From NCBI GenBank assembly GCA_016715405.1, contig JADKAE010000021.1:1-64000 (forward strand): DNA of 64,000 bases, written 5' to 3'. Shown piece after piece: positions 49,111 through 59,018 of this stretch. Made by a program: the position numbers and the translations under genes. A model generated the notes under the pieces. That model searched no databases and was not told where the DNA came from. It saw only the letters and a list, made by a program, of their open reading frames with translations. Positions within the stretch are counted from its first letter, which is position 1. Every line of letters starts with the position of its first letter. The stretch comes from Saprospiraceae bacterium. Lineage in GTDB: Bacteria > Bacteroidota > Bacteroidia > Chitinophagales > Saprospiraceae.

Positions 49111-51540
49111 ATGCACGCCAGAAGCCTCCTATTCATTTTATTGACACCGATCATGACCCAAGCGCAGGCGCCCGTCATTAGCAGCGTTACACCATTGACG
49201 CCCACCGTAGAACAGTACGGTAAATTTGAAGCCACGATAGGCCTCACGGCTTCCTATACCAATCCTTACGATTACGACCAGATTAGTTTGCAGGGGATTT
49301 TCACCGCTCCTGATGGCTCCACCTATGAGGTTGACGGGTTTTTTATGCAGGAATTTCAGCCGCCCGACCCCCAGAACGGCAGCATTAGCCCCATTGGGAA
49401 CGGGGTGTTTAAAATCAGGTTTTCGCCGCGCCAGGTGGGTTTGTGGCAGTATACGGTGCAGTGTATCACCCCGGCAGGTACGGCAGATTTTTCTGTCCAA
49501 AATTTCACTTGTACATCCATACAAAATCCATCAAATAAAGGCTTTGTGCGGGCGGGTCAGACCAATTATTTGTTCTTCGACAACGGCGCGCAGTATATTC
49601 CGATAGGCGAAAACATAGCCTGGCACCTCAACAATCCCTATCTTAACTACAAAAACTGGCTCACCCAATTGGGGAATAACGGCGGCAACTTTTTCCGCCT
49701 TTGGCAATGCCATTGGGGGCTGGGTTTAGAATGGCAGAGCGGCGACTACCAAGGCCTCCGGCGCTACCAGCAAAACAATGCGGCCTACCTCGACTGGCTC
49801 TTCGACTATTGCGGCGGTAACGGCATCTACGTCATGTGGTGCTTCCAACATCACGGACAGGTATCTACGCAGGTCAACCCCAGTTGGAGCGCTAACCCCT
49901 ACAACGCCCTGCACGGCGGACCCTGTGTAAACACCTGGGATTTTTTCACCAATGCTGCCGCCATTGCCCACACCAAAAACCGATATCGTTACACAGTAGC
50001 CCGCTGGGGATATTCCCGCAGCATCATGGCCTGGGAATTATTCAACGAAGTGGACTGGACCAACGAATACGAAACCCGTCAGAGCGACATAGCCACCTGG
50101 CACGCCGAGATGGCTGCTTTTTTAAAACAAATAGACCCACAGGAACACCTGGTCACTACCAGTTTTGCCTATGATAATTACGACCCGATTGTGTGGAACC
50201 TGCCCGACATCGACTTTACCCAAACGCATTATTACATCAACACGCCCAATATCGAGCGCGTCTTATCGGGGGGCATCGGCAATTACCTCGATGATTTTGG
50301 CAAGCCCACCCTCAATGCTGAATTCGGGCTCACCGCTTCGGGCAGCGGACTGAGTTCGTTAGACCCCGATGGCATCCACTTTCACAACTGTCTGTGGGGG
50401 GCTCTGTTTTCGGGGGCTATGGGCAGCGCCCAAACCTGGTGGTGGGACAGCTATATCGAACCTCAAAATTTGTATTACCACTTCGCCCCGGTAGCAGCGG
50501 TTGTTGAACAGGTCGATTTCCACAATGGCGATTTTCGCCCTGCCTCGGCCTTTGCGAGCGGTGTTTCAGCCGATCTCGTCCTCACGCCCAGTCAGGGCTG
50601 GGGTACCCTATCTGATACGTCCATAGTCATTTCCGAAAACGGCCAGGTGACACCCTCGCCTTCCGGCTTAGGGCAATACCTGTATGGGTCGGCCTGGAAT
50701 ACGCAATTCAGGCGGCCGCCCACCTTTTACGTCAACTTCCCGCAAAGCGGTTTTTTTGAAGTAAAAACGGGGACTGCCACCGGTCAAAGCCCTAAGATTG
50801 CCATCAGGCTCGACGGCTTATTAGTGCTGGAGCAAAACGCGCAGATTAACCAGACATACCAGATAGCCGTGCCGGCAGGACAGCATACGATAGGCGTAGA
50901 CAACACAGGTACCGATTGGATAACCATCTCCTCTTATTCTTTTTCCGGTATCGGGAATGCCGTTGACGTATATGCGCTAAAAAACAGCGAAGGAAATAAA
51001 ATGGCGGGCTGGGTGTTAAACAACCGCTATAACCACGATTACATCGCCGACAATGGCACGCCTCCGGTAGCCTCCGGCGCTTTTGTGAGCATTTCAGGCG
51101 TGAATAGCGGCGGGTACATGGTCAACTTCTTCGATTGCCTTACCGGCGCCCTGGTAAACGCCGAACCCGTCGTTGCCGAAAACGACACGCTGGTGTTATC
51201 GCTACCTGATGTGCTTTGGGACCTTGTCTTCGTAATTGACGGCGAACCCGTAGGCGTAACTGAAGCCGCTAGGCAATTACCCATTAAGGTGTTTCCCAAT
51301 CCGGTAGCGTTTGGGCCGGTAGCGTTGACTTTCAGTCTGGACGCTGCTGCGCCTGTCAAAGTATCGCTCCTGGATGTTTCGGGGCGGCAACTGCAATCAT
51401 GCTTTGAGGGCGAACTGAGTGCCGGCCATCAAAAATTGGACATCGATATTCCATCAGCGTATCCGGCAGGATTGTACTGGATAGTCGTAAGAGCGGGTGA
51501 CCGGGCGGGCACGCAGACACTGGTAGTGGCCAGATTATAG
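49111..51540 (+). CDS. Secreted cellulase-like glycoside hydrolase (DUF5060 + GH5-like) with T9SS type A tail
   Basis: 809 aa, intact. Signal peptide (HARSLLFILLTPIMTQAQA). Residues 20-130 are a DUF5060-like beta domain (KFEATIGLTASYTNPYDYDQI; FSPRQVGLWQYTV). From about 150 to 470 is a TIM-barrel hydrolase: GENIAWHLN, GGNFFRLWQCHWGLG, MAWELFNEVDWTNEYE with the acid/base Glu, and TLNAEFGL with the likely nucleophile Glu. Then come a carbohydrate-binding-like beta domain (PPTFYVNFPQSGFFEVKTGTA) and a type A sorting tail (IKVFPNPVAFGPVALTF; SLLDVSGRQLQ; YPAGLYWIVV). It likely cuts a beta-glucan or mannan outside the cell. The SusCD pair is 8 kb away, so a shared role is only possible. Confidence 0.85.
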   Translation: MHARSLLFILLTPIMTQAQAPVISSVTPLTPTVEQYGKFEATIGLTASYTNPYDYDQISLQGIFTAPDGSTYEVDGFFMQEFQPPDPQNGSISPIGNGVFKIRFSPRQVGLWQYTVQCITPAGTADFSVQNFTCTSIQNPSNKGFVRAGQTNYLFFDNGAQYIPIGENIAWHLNNPYLNYKNWLTQLGNNGGNFFRLWQCHWGLGLEWQSGDYQGLRRYQQNNAAYLDWLFDYCGGNGIYVMWCFQHHGQVSTQVNPSWSANPYNALHGGPCVNTWDFFTNAAAIAHTKNRYRYTVARWGYSRSIMAWELFNEVDWTNEYETRQSDIATWHAEMAAFLKQIDPQEHLVTTSFAYDNYDPIVWNLPDIDFTQTHYYINTPNIERVLSGGIGNYLDDFGKPTLNAEFGLTASGSGLSSLDPDGIHFHNCLWGALFSGAMGSAQTWWWDSYIEPQNLYYHFAPVAAVVEQVDFHNGDFRPASAFASGVSADLVLTPSQGWGTLSDTSIVISENGQVTPSPSGLGQYLYGSAWNTQFRRPPTFYVNFPQSGFFEVKTGTATGQSPKIAIRLDGLLVLEQNAQINQTYQIAVPAGQHTIGVDNTGTDWITISSYSFSGIGNAVDVYALKNSEGNKMAGWVLNNRYNHDYIADNGTPPVASGAFVSISGVNSGGYMVNFFDCLTGALVNAEPVVAENDTLVLSLPDVLWDLVFVIDGEPVGVTEAARQLPIKVFPNPVAFGPVALTFSLDAAAPVKVSLLDVSGRQLQSCFEGELSAGHQKLDIDIPSAYPAGLYWIVVRAGDRAGTQTLVVARL

Positions 51541-52541
51541 TGGGTGGTCCATATGTAAGCGGAGCGCCAGCAGCTTTGACGTGCCGTCGTCATTATCGGT
51601 GACGGCCAGCGCATGCAAGTGACCTTGTGCATCGGTATGCAAATAGGCTATTGATTCGATTTTATCCTTCACAGCCACACCGTTGTGATCTTTAACGGGC
51701 GCCAGCCAGGTTATTTCAGCGGCGCCGTTTTCAGGCAAGTAAAGCCCGCCGGCATAACTGCCCAGTATTTCGCCGTCGTCGTACCAATTTTTTGTATCTT
51801 CCACAGTGGCGGTAAACAACATCCAATTTGAATCTGGCACCAACGAGGCGCCCGAAAAACCCATAGGTACGCCTTGATGAGCGGGTAGCGACACAGGGTT
51901 TATAACCACGTCCAAATCAAAGATATTGGTTTTTTGATACAGGGACTTAAGCAACTGGGGCCAGGAAAGGCTTGCCACAAAATTGCGGCCCCGGTTAAAC
52001 AGGTGTAAAGTTTCGCCTGCAATTACGGCGCCTTCAATATTGAGTTCGTCGGCGGTAATACCGGCGCTTTCGCGAATTTGCTGGTACAAAAAATTCACAT
52101 CAAACACCTGGGTACTGTCGGGGGCGCCGGGGAAAAACAAATACATCGAATCGCGTTGCGGCGACAGGCTGCCGGAGCCAAACAGGGCCAGGCAGGGTTT
52201 ACCGTCGTACAAGCCTTCGGCCATGCTCTCCAGATCGGGTTTTTGGGGTTTTGGGATGCGTTCTTGGCCGGCAAAATGGGGTAAAAGCAGAAACTTGCCG
52301 ACTTGCTGGTAAGTTTTGTCCAATTGATACAAAACCGGCGTATCGTCGCCGGCTACAAAATACTATCTCCGCTTACCGACAGGGCAGAAGCGGAAGGCAA
52401 GTCATTCAGTAAAAAAGTCTTATCTACAATAACCCGGACAGCAGTATCCATTTTTTGACAGCTATTGGTGAATAGCCACAAAGAGAGAAATAATAATGGG
52501 AAGCGCCAAAGAAATAGTTGGCGAAGACAAGCTTTAGCCAT
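51535..52541 (-). CDS. Propeller-like lipoprotein of unknown function, frameshifted
   Basis: About 335 codons. The start (ATG 52541) opens a lipoprotein signal (FPLLFLSLWLFTNSC). After a break near 52350 the frame goes on (VLYQLDKTYQQVGKFLLLPHF) through a run of beta-strand segments with propeller spacing: GKPCLALFGSGSLSPQRDSMYLFF, ELNIEGAVIAGETLHLFNRG, GASLVPDSNWMLFTATVEDT, KIESIAYLHTDAQGHLHALAVTDNDDGTS. No catalytic motif was recognised. It resembles uncharacterised Bacteroidota lipoproteins. Its end overlaps the convergent glycoside hydrolase gene by six bases. Confidence 0.7.
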
Positions 52542-52601
52542 TCGTGATATTTATCTATTAAAGTAAAATGCCTATGGCTTCCAAATGTTTACCTTGCGCC
52601 G

Positions 52602-53348
52602 ATGAGCATGTCTGATCTATCGCCCGACAATTGGGCATGGCTTTTTTTCGGCGCCTTGCTTATAGGCATGGCCAAGGCCGGCATTAGCGGCGTGGGTATG
52701 CTGGCGGTGCCTATCATGGCGGCTATCTTTGGGGGTAAACCTTCATCAGGGCTGGTATTGCCCATGCTCATCATTGCCGATGCTTTTGCCGTAGTTTATT
52801 ATAAAAGACATGCGCAGTGGGCGCATATTTGGGCCTTGCTTCCCGCTGCTGCGGTGGGCGTATTGCTCGGACTGGTGGTGGGGTATTGGGCTGATGACAA
52901 GCTTTTTGCACAGCTAATTGCCATCATCGTTTTTGCCAGTCTGGGACTTATGCTATGGCAGGAATTCCGGGGGCTTCCGGCGCGCATCACCGGCAACCGC
53001 TATTTTTCCTGGGTTTTTGGCCTGCTGGGAGGCTTTAGCACCATGATCGGCAATGCCGCCGGCCCCGTATTAAATACGTATTTGCTCAGCAGCCGCCTTT
53101 CAAAAGACCACTTCATCGGTACCGCTGCCTGGTTTTTTTTTCTGGTGAATTTATTCAAACTACCTTTTCACATCTGGATTTGGCATACCGTCACGGTCGA
53201 CAGCATGATGCTCAATCTGGCGGTGATACCCGCTATCGCCCTCGGCATCTTCATCGGTATACGCACCGTGAAGCTCATCCCTGAGCGGGAATTTCGCTAC
53301 TTTATTATTATCGCTACTTGTTTAGCGTCACTTAAGTTGCTGTGGTAA
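52602..53348 (+). CDS. TauE/SafE-family anion exporter
   Basis: 248 aa, intact. Eight hydrophobic helices are visible. Family marks: GMAKAGISGVGMLAVPIMAAIFGGKPSSGLVLPML near the N-terminus (the first repeat with its Gly/Pro-rich re-entrant) and GGFSTMIGNAAGPVLNTYLLS in the second repeat. It transports sulphite, sulphoacetate or other small organic anions across the inner membrane; the substrate here is unknown. The ATG at 52602 is the first good start; an SD-like site is weak. A strong two-way terminator follows at 53361-53398. Confidence 0.88.
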   Translation: MSMSDLSPDNWAWLFFGALLIGMAKAGISGVGMLAVPIMAAIFGGKPSSGLVLPMLIIADAFAVVYYKRHAQWAHIWALLPAAAVGVLLGLVVGYWADDKLFAQLIAIIVFASLGLMLWQEFRGLPARITGNRYFSWVFGLLGGFSTMIGNAAGPVLNTYLLSSRLSKDHFIGTAAWFFFLVNLFKLPFHIWIWHTVTVDSMMLNLAVIPAIALGIFIGIRTVKLIPEREFRYFIIIATCLASLKLLW

Positions 53349-53360
53349 GGGAAAAAGAGA

Positions 53361-53405
53361 AAGCGTCTTGCAAGCAAAAAACTGGCTGCAAGACGCTTTT
53401 TTTAT
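53361..53405. terminator. Two-way intrinsic terminator
   Basis: AAGCGTCTTGCA (53361-53372) pairs with TGCAAGACGCTT (53387-53398); the plus strand then has seven Ts and the minus strand reads into TTTCTCTTTTTC. It lies between the convergent TauE and glycine-rich protein genes, so it can serve both. Confidence 0.85.
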
Positions 53406-53426
53406 TTACATAAATACATATTCTTT

Positions 53427-55744
53427 CTATCGTTGAATCACTATTCTTTGCGCATACACCGGCTGTCCCGGCAAAGTAGCCGTGAGCACTACTACGCCCT
53501 CCGGATAACTTTGAAGGTCCATCATTACCGGCCCCTGCGGGATAGAAGCAATTTCTTGTGTAGCTAACAAATTGCCCCGCATGTCGTACAAGCGCAACGT
53601 CGCTTGCGAGCCGGCGTAGGCACTCAAATCGAGATACACTTCCTTACTTGCCGGATTGGGGTATAGTTGCACGTTTTTTGTGTTTGCTTCGCGCGCCACC
53701 CATGATTCCAGGTATGCCGAAGTTCCCGTTTTTGACGCCGACAAGCTACTCCCATTTGAAGCACAAGCCGTCAACTGGCTGTTGATACAAGTCAGCGCAG
53801 TAGTGAGGTATTGGCGGTGCGCTACAAATACGATATTGGCCAAGGCGTAATTGGTTACTTGCAGCACTTCGCCCAAAGTAGCGTTGGTCGACAAGGCCTG
53901 CAGGATGACGGGATGCACTTCGCAAGGCAGGTTATTCAATCGCAAACTGGCCTGGGCGGGATTAGCCCGCAAATACAGGGCCAGCAAAATAGCCTGCGAC
54001 AAAAGCGGATTGGTGAGCGAGCCGTTGTCGTCAAACGACAGGTAGGCTGGTGTGCAGTCGTAGCCGTCCACCACCGAATGGCCGCTGGGCAGGGGCGCAG
54101 GCGCTGTAGTCTGGGTTGGCGCTGTTAGCCACTGTACCAGGCAATCTTCGGCGCCTTGTTTAATCCGCATCGTGCGGGTAGAATACCCCATCACAATGGG
54201 ATCGGGTATGCCGTCGCCGTTGCCATCCCAGCTCAGGGCTTCGGCGATCCAAATGGCGGGTGATTTTTCTATAATTTGCTCACAAACGCTGGTATTACCG
54301 CTGGCATCTTCTGCCGTCCAGGTGCGTTTGATGGTACTGCTCCACTCGTAACTTCCCGCAATGATGACATCGCTATAGCTTAGTTGTACTGCGGAAGTGC
54401 AGTTATCTGTCGCCGTAGCAAAACCTGTCGAGTTGAGGGCGCTGGTATCGCAACCTACCGTAATATTTGCCGGGCAGTCGAGTTGGGGACCCGTTTGGTC
54501 GGCCACTATTACCGTGGCACTACACAGGGCGCTTTCGCCGAGGTTATCTGTTACCGTGAGGCTCACTTCATTAGCGCCGATATTAGCGCAAGAAAAAGAA
54601 GAAGGAGAAACTGCCAGGGTTAGTGCCAGTCCATCGGGGTGTGAGCTACCTGCGTCTACCAAGCTGGCATCAAGTATAGCATTGCCCGTATTGTCGAGGG
54701 CCAGGGTGACCGGAGTAGTAGCGCATTGCGCCAGGGTGTAGCTCTGCGTTCACAGCGGTATTGCGCGTAGCCGTCTTCGGTAGTTGCGCTGGTTCCGCCG
54801 GCAGTAATTTCTTGTACAAGGCTGCTGGGGTTGGCAAAACTGCCTCCTCCACCTCCACGACCGGTAGTACCGCCGCCACCGCCGCCCGAATAGCCGCCGC
54901 CGCCGCCGGCAGCGCCGCTACCTGAACCGCCGCCGCCGAAGCCGTAGCCGCCGTTGCGGAAAGTAAAGCTCGTACAACCTTCGGCGCCGCCGCCGGCGCC
55001 ACCCTCGGGGAAGCCGGACTGGCCTTCGCCCACTTCGGTAGTACCAAATATTTCGACACAAGTGATGCCGTTGCCGGGTTGGAAAGCGCCGCCGCCGCCG
55101 CCGGAGATATCCACGCTATTGCCGCCACCAAAACCGCCTATACCGCCCCAGCCGGGAGCGATGTCGCCGTTGCCGCCGCCGCCGTCGGGAGTAGCCCGGC
55201 CGCCCTGGCCGTCTTCGTTATCTACACAAAAAGTAATAATCCGTCCTTGATAGGCGCCGCCGCCGCCGCCGGCTACAGCGAGTATCTGCCAGGTGTCGCT
55301 GCCGGGGGCCTTGTACAAAACAGCCGAACCGCCGCCGCCGCCGCCATAAGTGAAGCCGGTGCCCAGGATGCCGCCGCCAGTGCCCTTCTCACCGGCGCCT
55401 CCTGCGATAAAGCGCACCGTGCCGCCGTATTGCAAGTCGTTGGCGCCCGCGCCTATTCCAAAAGTTACTTTTACAAAAGCGCCTGCGCCGCCATCAGACT
55501 TACAATCGTCGTCGAGTTCCGCAAAACCGCCGTCACCGCCGCGCAAAATGAATTCTATTTCACTGATTGCGGGGTCATTGGGCACCAGAAAATCCTGGTA
55601 AAAACCGGTATAACTGATCGTGTGGGTGTTGCCGTCGCAGGTCAGGTCGCTCTGCGCGCCGGCCTGCAAGGCCATGCCCACTAAGCATACCGCGGCCAGT
55701 ATCCATGCGCTGCAACGAAAACGTATCCTTTGTACATTTCTCAT
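53427..55744 (-). CDS. Secreted glycine-rich-domain/HYR-like protein with T9SS type A tail, frameshifted
   Basis: About 770 codons. Signal peptide (SAWILAAVCLVGMALQAGAQ). Residues 35-330 form a glycine-rich domain (FILRGGDGGF; IAGGAGEKGTGGGILG; GGGGGYSGGGGGGTTGRGGGG), the fold seen in lectin-like and ALK-type Gly-rich regions and here nearly a third glycine. After a break near 54745 come Ig-like HYR repeats (GANEVSLTVTDNLGESALCSATVIV; PANITVGC), a VWD/tail region (WDGNGDGIPDPIVMGYS) and a type A sorting tail (VQLYPNPASKEVYLDLSAY; RLYDMRGNLL; YPEGVVVLTATL). Probably an extracellular matrix or surface protein. The GC-rich repeats make antisense open frames that are not genes. Confidence 0.78.
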
Positions 55745-56276
55745 AGATATAATGGTTTGAATGAAGATTTATGCAACAACATTACTCCGGCGGCTGAGCC
55801 GCCAGAAAAGAACAATAAAGAGATAGCGCCTGAAAGGGTACTTCAGAAGGGCGATTGGAGATAAGGGTGTAAATGCCGGTTGCTGCTAAAGGGGGGAATA
55901 AGGGTGCAAGATATGGATTTTTTTGAATGTCAAGGGGGGGGGGGGGGATTTTTGTGGTTAGCAGTCGGCAGTCGGCAGTCGGCGCTCGGCAATACTGACT
56001 GCTGAGTGCTAAGTGCTGATAGCTAGTCTTATTTGAGGCTATCAGGCTGTGGCATGCTTACGCGATATGAAAAAACACCTAATATTGTATAGGTCGTTAG
56101 CTATGGATAATCAAGACTTTTTTTTGATTTGACATACTGATGACAAAGTGAAAGGCGCAATGGCATAGATTGTACAGGGAAGTTACAAGGTGACAAAGCG
56201 AATTTGATCGTTAATAGAACACATTATTTGCCGTTTTCGGCAAACAGTAGTTAAGAGCGATTAAAACAATAACATC
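55745..56276. other. 532-bp gap: AGTCGGC repeats, G13 run, hairpin before EAD gene
   Basis: No credible gene. A run of 13 G at about 55936-55948 is followed by AGTCGGC repeated three times (from about 55966), then GACTGCTGAGTGCTAAGTGCTGA, whose start can pair back with the repeat. A perfect 7-bp hairpin, TTTGCCG/CGGCAAA around TTTT, stands at 56227-56244, 33 bases before ATG 56277, and could act in the leader of that gene. Base composition turns AT-rich from about 56085. Confidence 0.5.
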
Positions 56277-57187
56277 ATGGATGTAACAGGTATTTATAAT
56301 GAACTTGATAATTCGATAACAAAATTTTCTGACATCCCCGTCGATGATAAAGAGGAATTGGAAAAAGTTATAGGGTTTGGAATTTCCGCAATTGGGACAT
56401 TAGAAGATTTAGTAGACACAGTCTTAACCCCAATTACAAATGCGAAAAATGAATTGTTTAAATCCCAGGACGCTGAAAAAGTTAAAAATGCACTAATTGA
56501 AATAGCTGCCAATATATACGATGAATTACAAAGTGCGCAAGCTATGGTTTTCGATTTTTCAACTTTGAATGAGAATTTTCAAAGGAAATAGCGCCAATTT
56601 TGTCAAAATATTTTAAAAAAGAAGAAATTTATAGATGGGAAAAATTATTTGACTTGACAAAGGTACGCGTGATATTTCTTATGAAAGAGTTGAATCACTC
56701 ATTCCAAAAGTTAATAGTTTTCTTGAAGAAAGATTTTATTCCACAGAATCAACAAAGAATGATTTGACATTTAAGGAACTAAAGATTATCTAGATGATAT
56801 CATTGAAAATATGCGCGCAACTAAGAAGGAACTCCAATTAGTAAAATCAAAATTCCGCCTACTTTCAGGATTAAAAGGGCTAACCAATATTACTCAAAAT
56901 AAAGCTTCTGATAACAATAAAATAGAAGAGCTTGAAAATATTTTGAAAAATATAGAAGACTTGGTTGCTAACAGTAGGATTGAAACCGCACTTGAAAAAT
57001 GGAAGACTTAAGCAATCATAATTATCCTGAAATACTTCATGATATCAAAATGTATCAAAGCCAATATCATTCCACAAGCAGAAACATTTCTTTGGGCCTA
57101 GACCAGGATAAAATCACCCTAAACAAAATAACTTCTGGGATTTTAGAATTAGTAGCCGAAATAAGAAAAAGAGAAAACCACACCTAA
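56277..57187 (+). CDS. Helical effector-like domain with C-terminal EAD11, frameshifted
   Basis: About 303 codons over four frames. Residues 1-225 are a long helical region of unknown kind (TGIYNELDNSITKFSDIPVDD; KEELEKVIGFGISAIGTLED; YERVESLIPKVNSFLEERF; LDDIIENMRATKKELQLVKS; FRLLSGLKGLTN). Residues 235-300 fit EAD11 well: LVANSRIETALEK, DLSNHNYPEILHDIKMYQSQYHSTSRNISLGL and QDKITLNKITSGILELVAEI. Breaks lie near 56585, 56650, 56785 and 57005; the joins are backed by smooth helix content. The gene is much more AT-rich than its neighbours, which suggests transfer. With an EAD at one end, the helical part is the candidate effector or sensor; its pore-like or bundle character is only inferred. 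No known toxin motif is visible. Confidence 0.65.
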
Positions 57188-57321
57188 CAAAACATTTAAC
57201 GGCTATACTCCCTAAGCGGTCGCGCGCTTTGTATTCGGTTGTTGCAACAACAAAATCGATCCCGGATAAGCTTTTTACCTTTAAAAACTTTGACGGAAAT
57301 GCGCTGGGGCCTATAATGTTT

Positions 57322-58687
57322 TTATGTGCGGCTATCGTTAATAGCATAATACGCAAATGCCTCCTCTATCACATCTATAATAAAATCTGCTTCCTGGCGG
57401 TTGATTGTCAGCGCTGGTGACAACGCTAATACATTGCCGTCGATGAGTTTAAAGGAGACCCCATTTTCCAGGCAGCGGTACATGATGCCTTGTGCCGCTG
57501 CAAAAGCTCTTTCTTTAGTATCTCTGTTAGTCACCAAATCTATGGCGATAAGTAGCCCCTTCCCTTCTATATGGCCGATGAGTGAAAATCGATTTTGTAA
57601 TGCCCCCAGGCGTTGTAGCAAATAATCCCCCAATTCCGCAGCATGCTTAGCCAGATTGTGGGTTTCAATATACTGCAGCGTGGCCAGGCCGGCAGCGCAG
57701 GTTAGTGGGTTTTTTTCATGGGTGAAATGACCGATAGACCTATTTGACAAGGAATTGTATTCTTCTTTTGTAACAATACCCGCTAGTGGGACTATACCGC
57801 CGCCAAGTGATTTGCCCAACACAGCGATATCGGGTGTTACGTAGTCTTCGCAGGCAAATACTTTACCCGTGCGGCCTAATCCACAGATGATTTCATCAAA
57901 AATCAGGAAGGCATCGTGCCTGCGACAAATATCCTGTACGCGCTCCCAATAGTACGCCGTGGGTACTACCGGCGTAGATGTGACCGTAGTGCCAATGATG
58001 GCGGCAATATCGGGGTTGCGCTGCACTACGGTCTCTATCTGGCGGATGTACAAGTCGTCAATCTGGGTTTTATCGGTCAGCCCCCAGGGATTGCGATAGT
58101 AATTGGGAAATTCTACGTGAAAGGCGCCCGGTACCATAGGCCCGTAGCCCGTGTTGAAGTGCTCGGTCCACCTATAGAAGCGGCCTGCCAGGTAGTACCG
58201 TGGTAATTGTCCCAAAACGAAATGGTTTTTCCACTTGCCGGTCACTTGTTTGGCCAGCAAAACGGCCATTTCGATGGCTTCGGCGCCGCCGGGGCATAAG
58301 AGCACCCTATCGAGGCCGGCCGGAGCAGTTCAACTATTTTTTTGCAAATTCGACGGCCACATGGTTAGTAAATCGACGGGGTGTAAACGAAAGTCCTTCG
58401 TCGAGTTGTCGCTTGATGGCCTCCACTACATAAGGGTTATTAAACCCGATATTATGCACGCCGTTGCCATGCAGGTCTAGATATTTCTTGCCCTGAAGAT
58501 CATAAATGTAAGGCCCTTCTGCTCGTTGCAGCACATTCATTACCGGTGTGGAAAGCGCCTGGTGCAGGAAATAGCGGGCATCCTGCTCCAGACAGTTTTT
58601 TGTCTCGAGATCTAAATGACGCTGATAATCGTTACGCAAGGCCGAGTCGTTGGCATCGCCTTGCTGAATGTAGGTGACATGGCTCAT
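57322..58687 (-). CDS. Class III aminotransferase-fold PLP enzyme, PbfA-like lyase, frameshifted
   Basis: About 453 codons. TPVMNVLQRAEGPYIYDLQG, KKYLDLHGNGVHNIGF and TPRRFTNHVAVEFAKK open the protein. After a break near 58330 come LLCPGGAEAIEMAVLLAK, and across two nearby breaks SFWDNYHGTTWQAASIGG and HFNTGYGPMVPG; then LIFDEIICGLGRTGK, and the PLP Lys in VLGKSLGGGIVPLAG. The mix of LHGN, PRRxTN and WDxxHG is what I recall for (R)-1-hydroxy-2-aminoethylphosphonate ammonia-lyase (PbfA) and close relatives, not for ornithine or GABA transaminases. No phnW/phnX genes are in view, so phosphonate use is a guess. Intact PLP and substrate motifs suggest the breaks are sequencing errors. Confidence 0.75.
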
Positions 58688-59018
58688 TGTGGCAAAGGTG
58701 GGACTATTGCGGTAATGACAGGTTATCGCGCGAATTAATCTTAGGTAAATAATTCGCTGATTTAATGTAACGCGTCCATTAATTGAAATTTAACCCCATA
58801 AAAAAATAAATCATAATAAGTATTTGAAAATCAATGTTTTATAATTTTTGTCAATATGTGCCCGCTAACATCTTCGCTTCACAGAAACTTCATCAAATCT
58901 TAAACAGGCACTTGTAGTATTCCGTGATTGGGCTCCCAATCTTTGCTACACAAAATAGCCGGCACAGCGCTTGTCTGTCCCGGCTATGGAAATTGGTTAA
59001 TTTAAACATCACTAAATT
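58688..59018. other. 331-bp gap before the SusCD operon
   Basis: AT-rich stretch between divergent genes with no credible ORF. TAATTTTTG near 58840 is one base longer than the TAnnTTTG consensus and is the nearest promoter-like site I see on the plus strand. An imperfect match of CCGGC(A/T) sequences near 58960-58985 (GCCGGCACAG...CCCGGCTATGG) could form a weak leader hairpin. Confidence 0.4.

Noticed and set aside
55079..55684. 201-aa plus-strand ORF inside the glycine-rich gene
   Set aside because: Ala/Val-rich translation of GCC repeats on the antisense strand; the minus strand has signal peptide, Gly-rich fold and T9SS tail.
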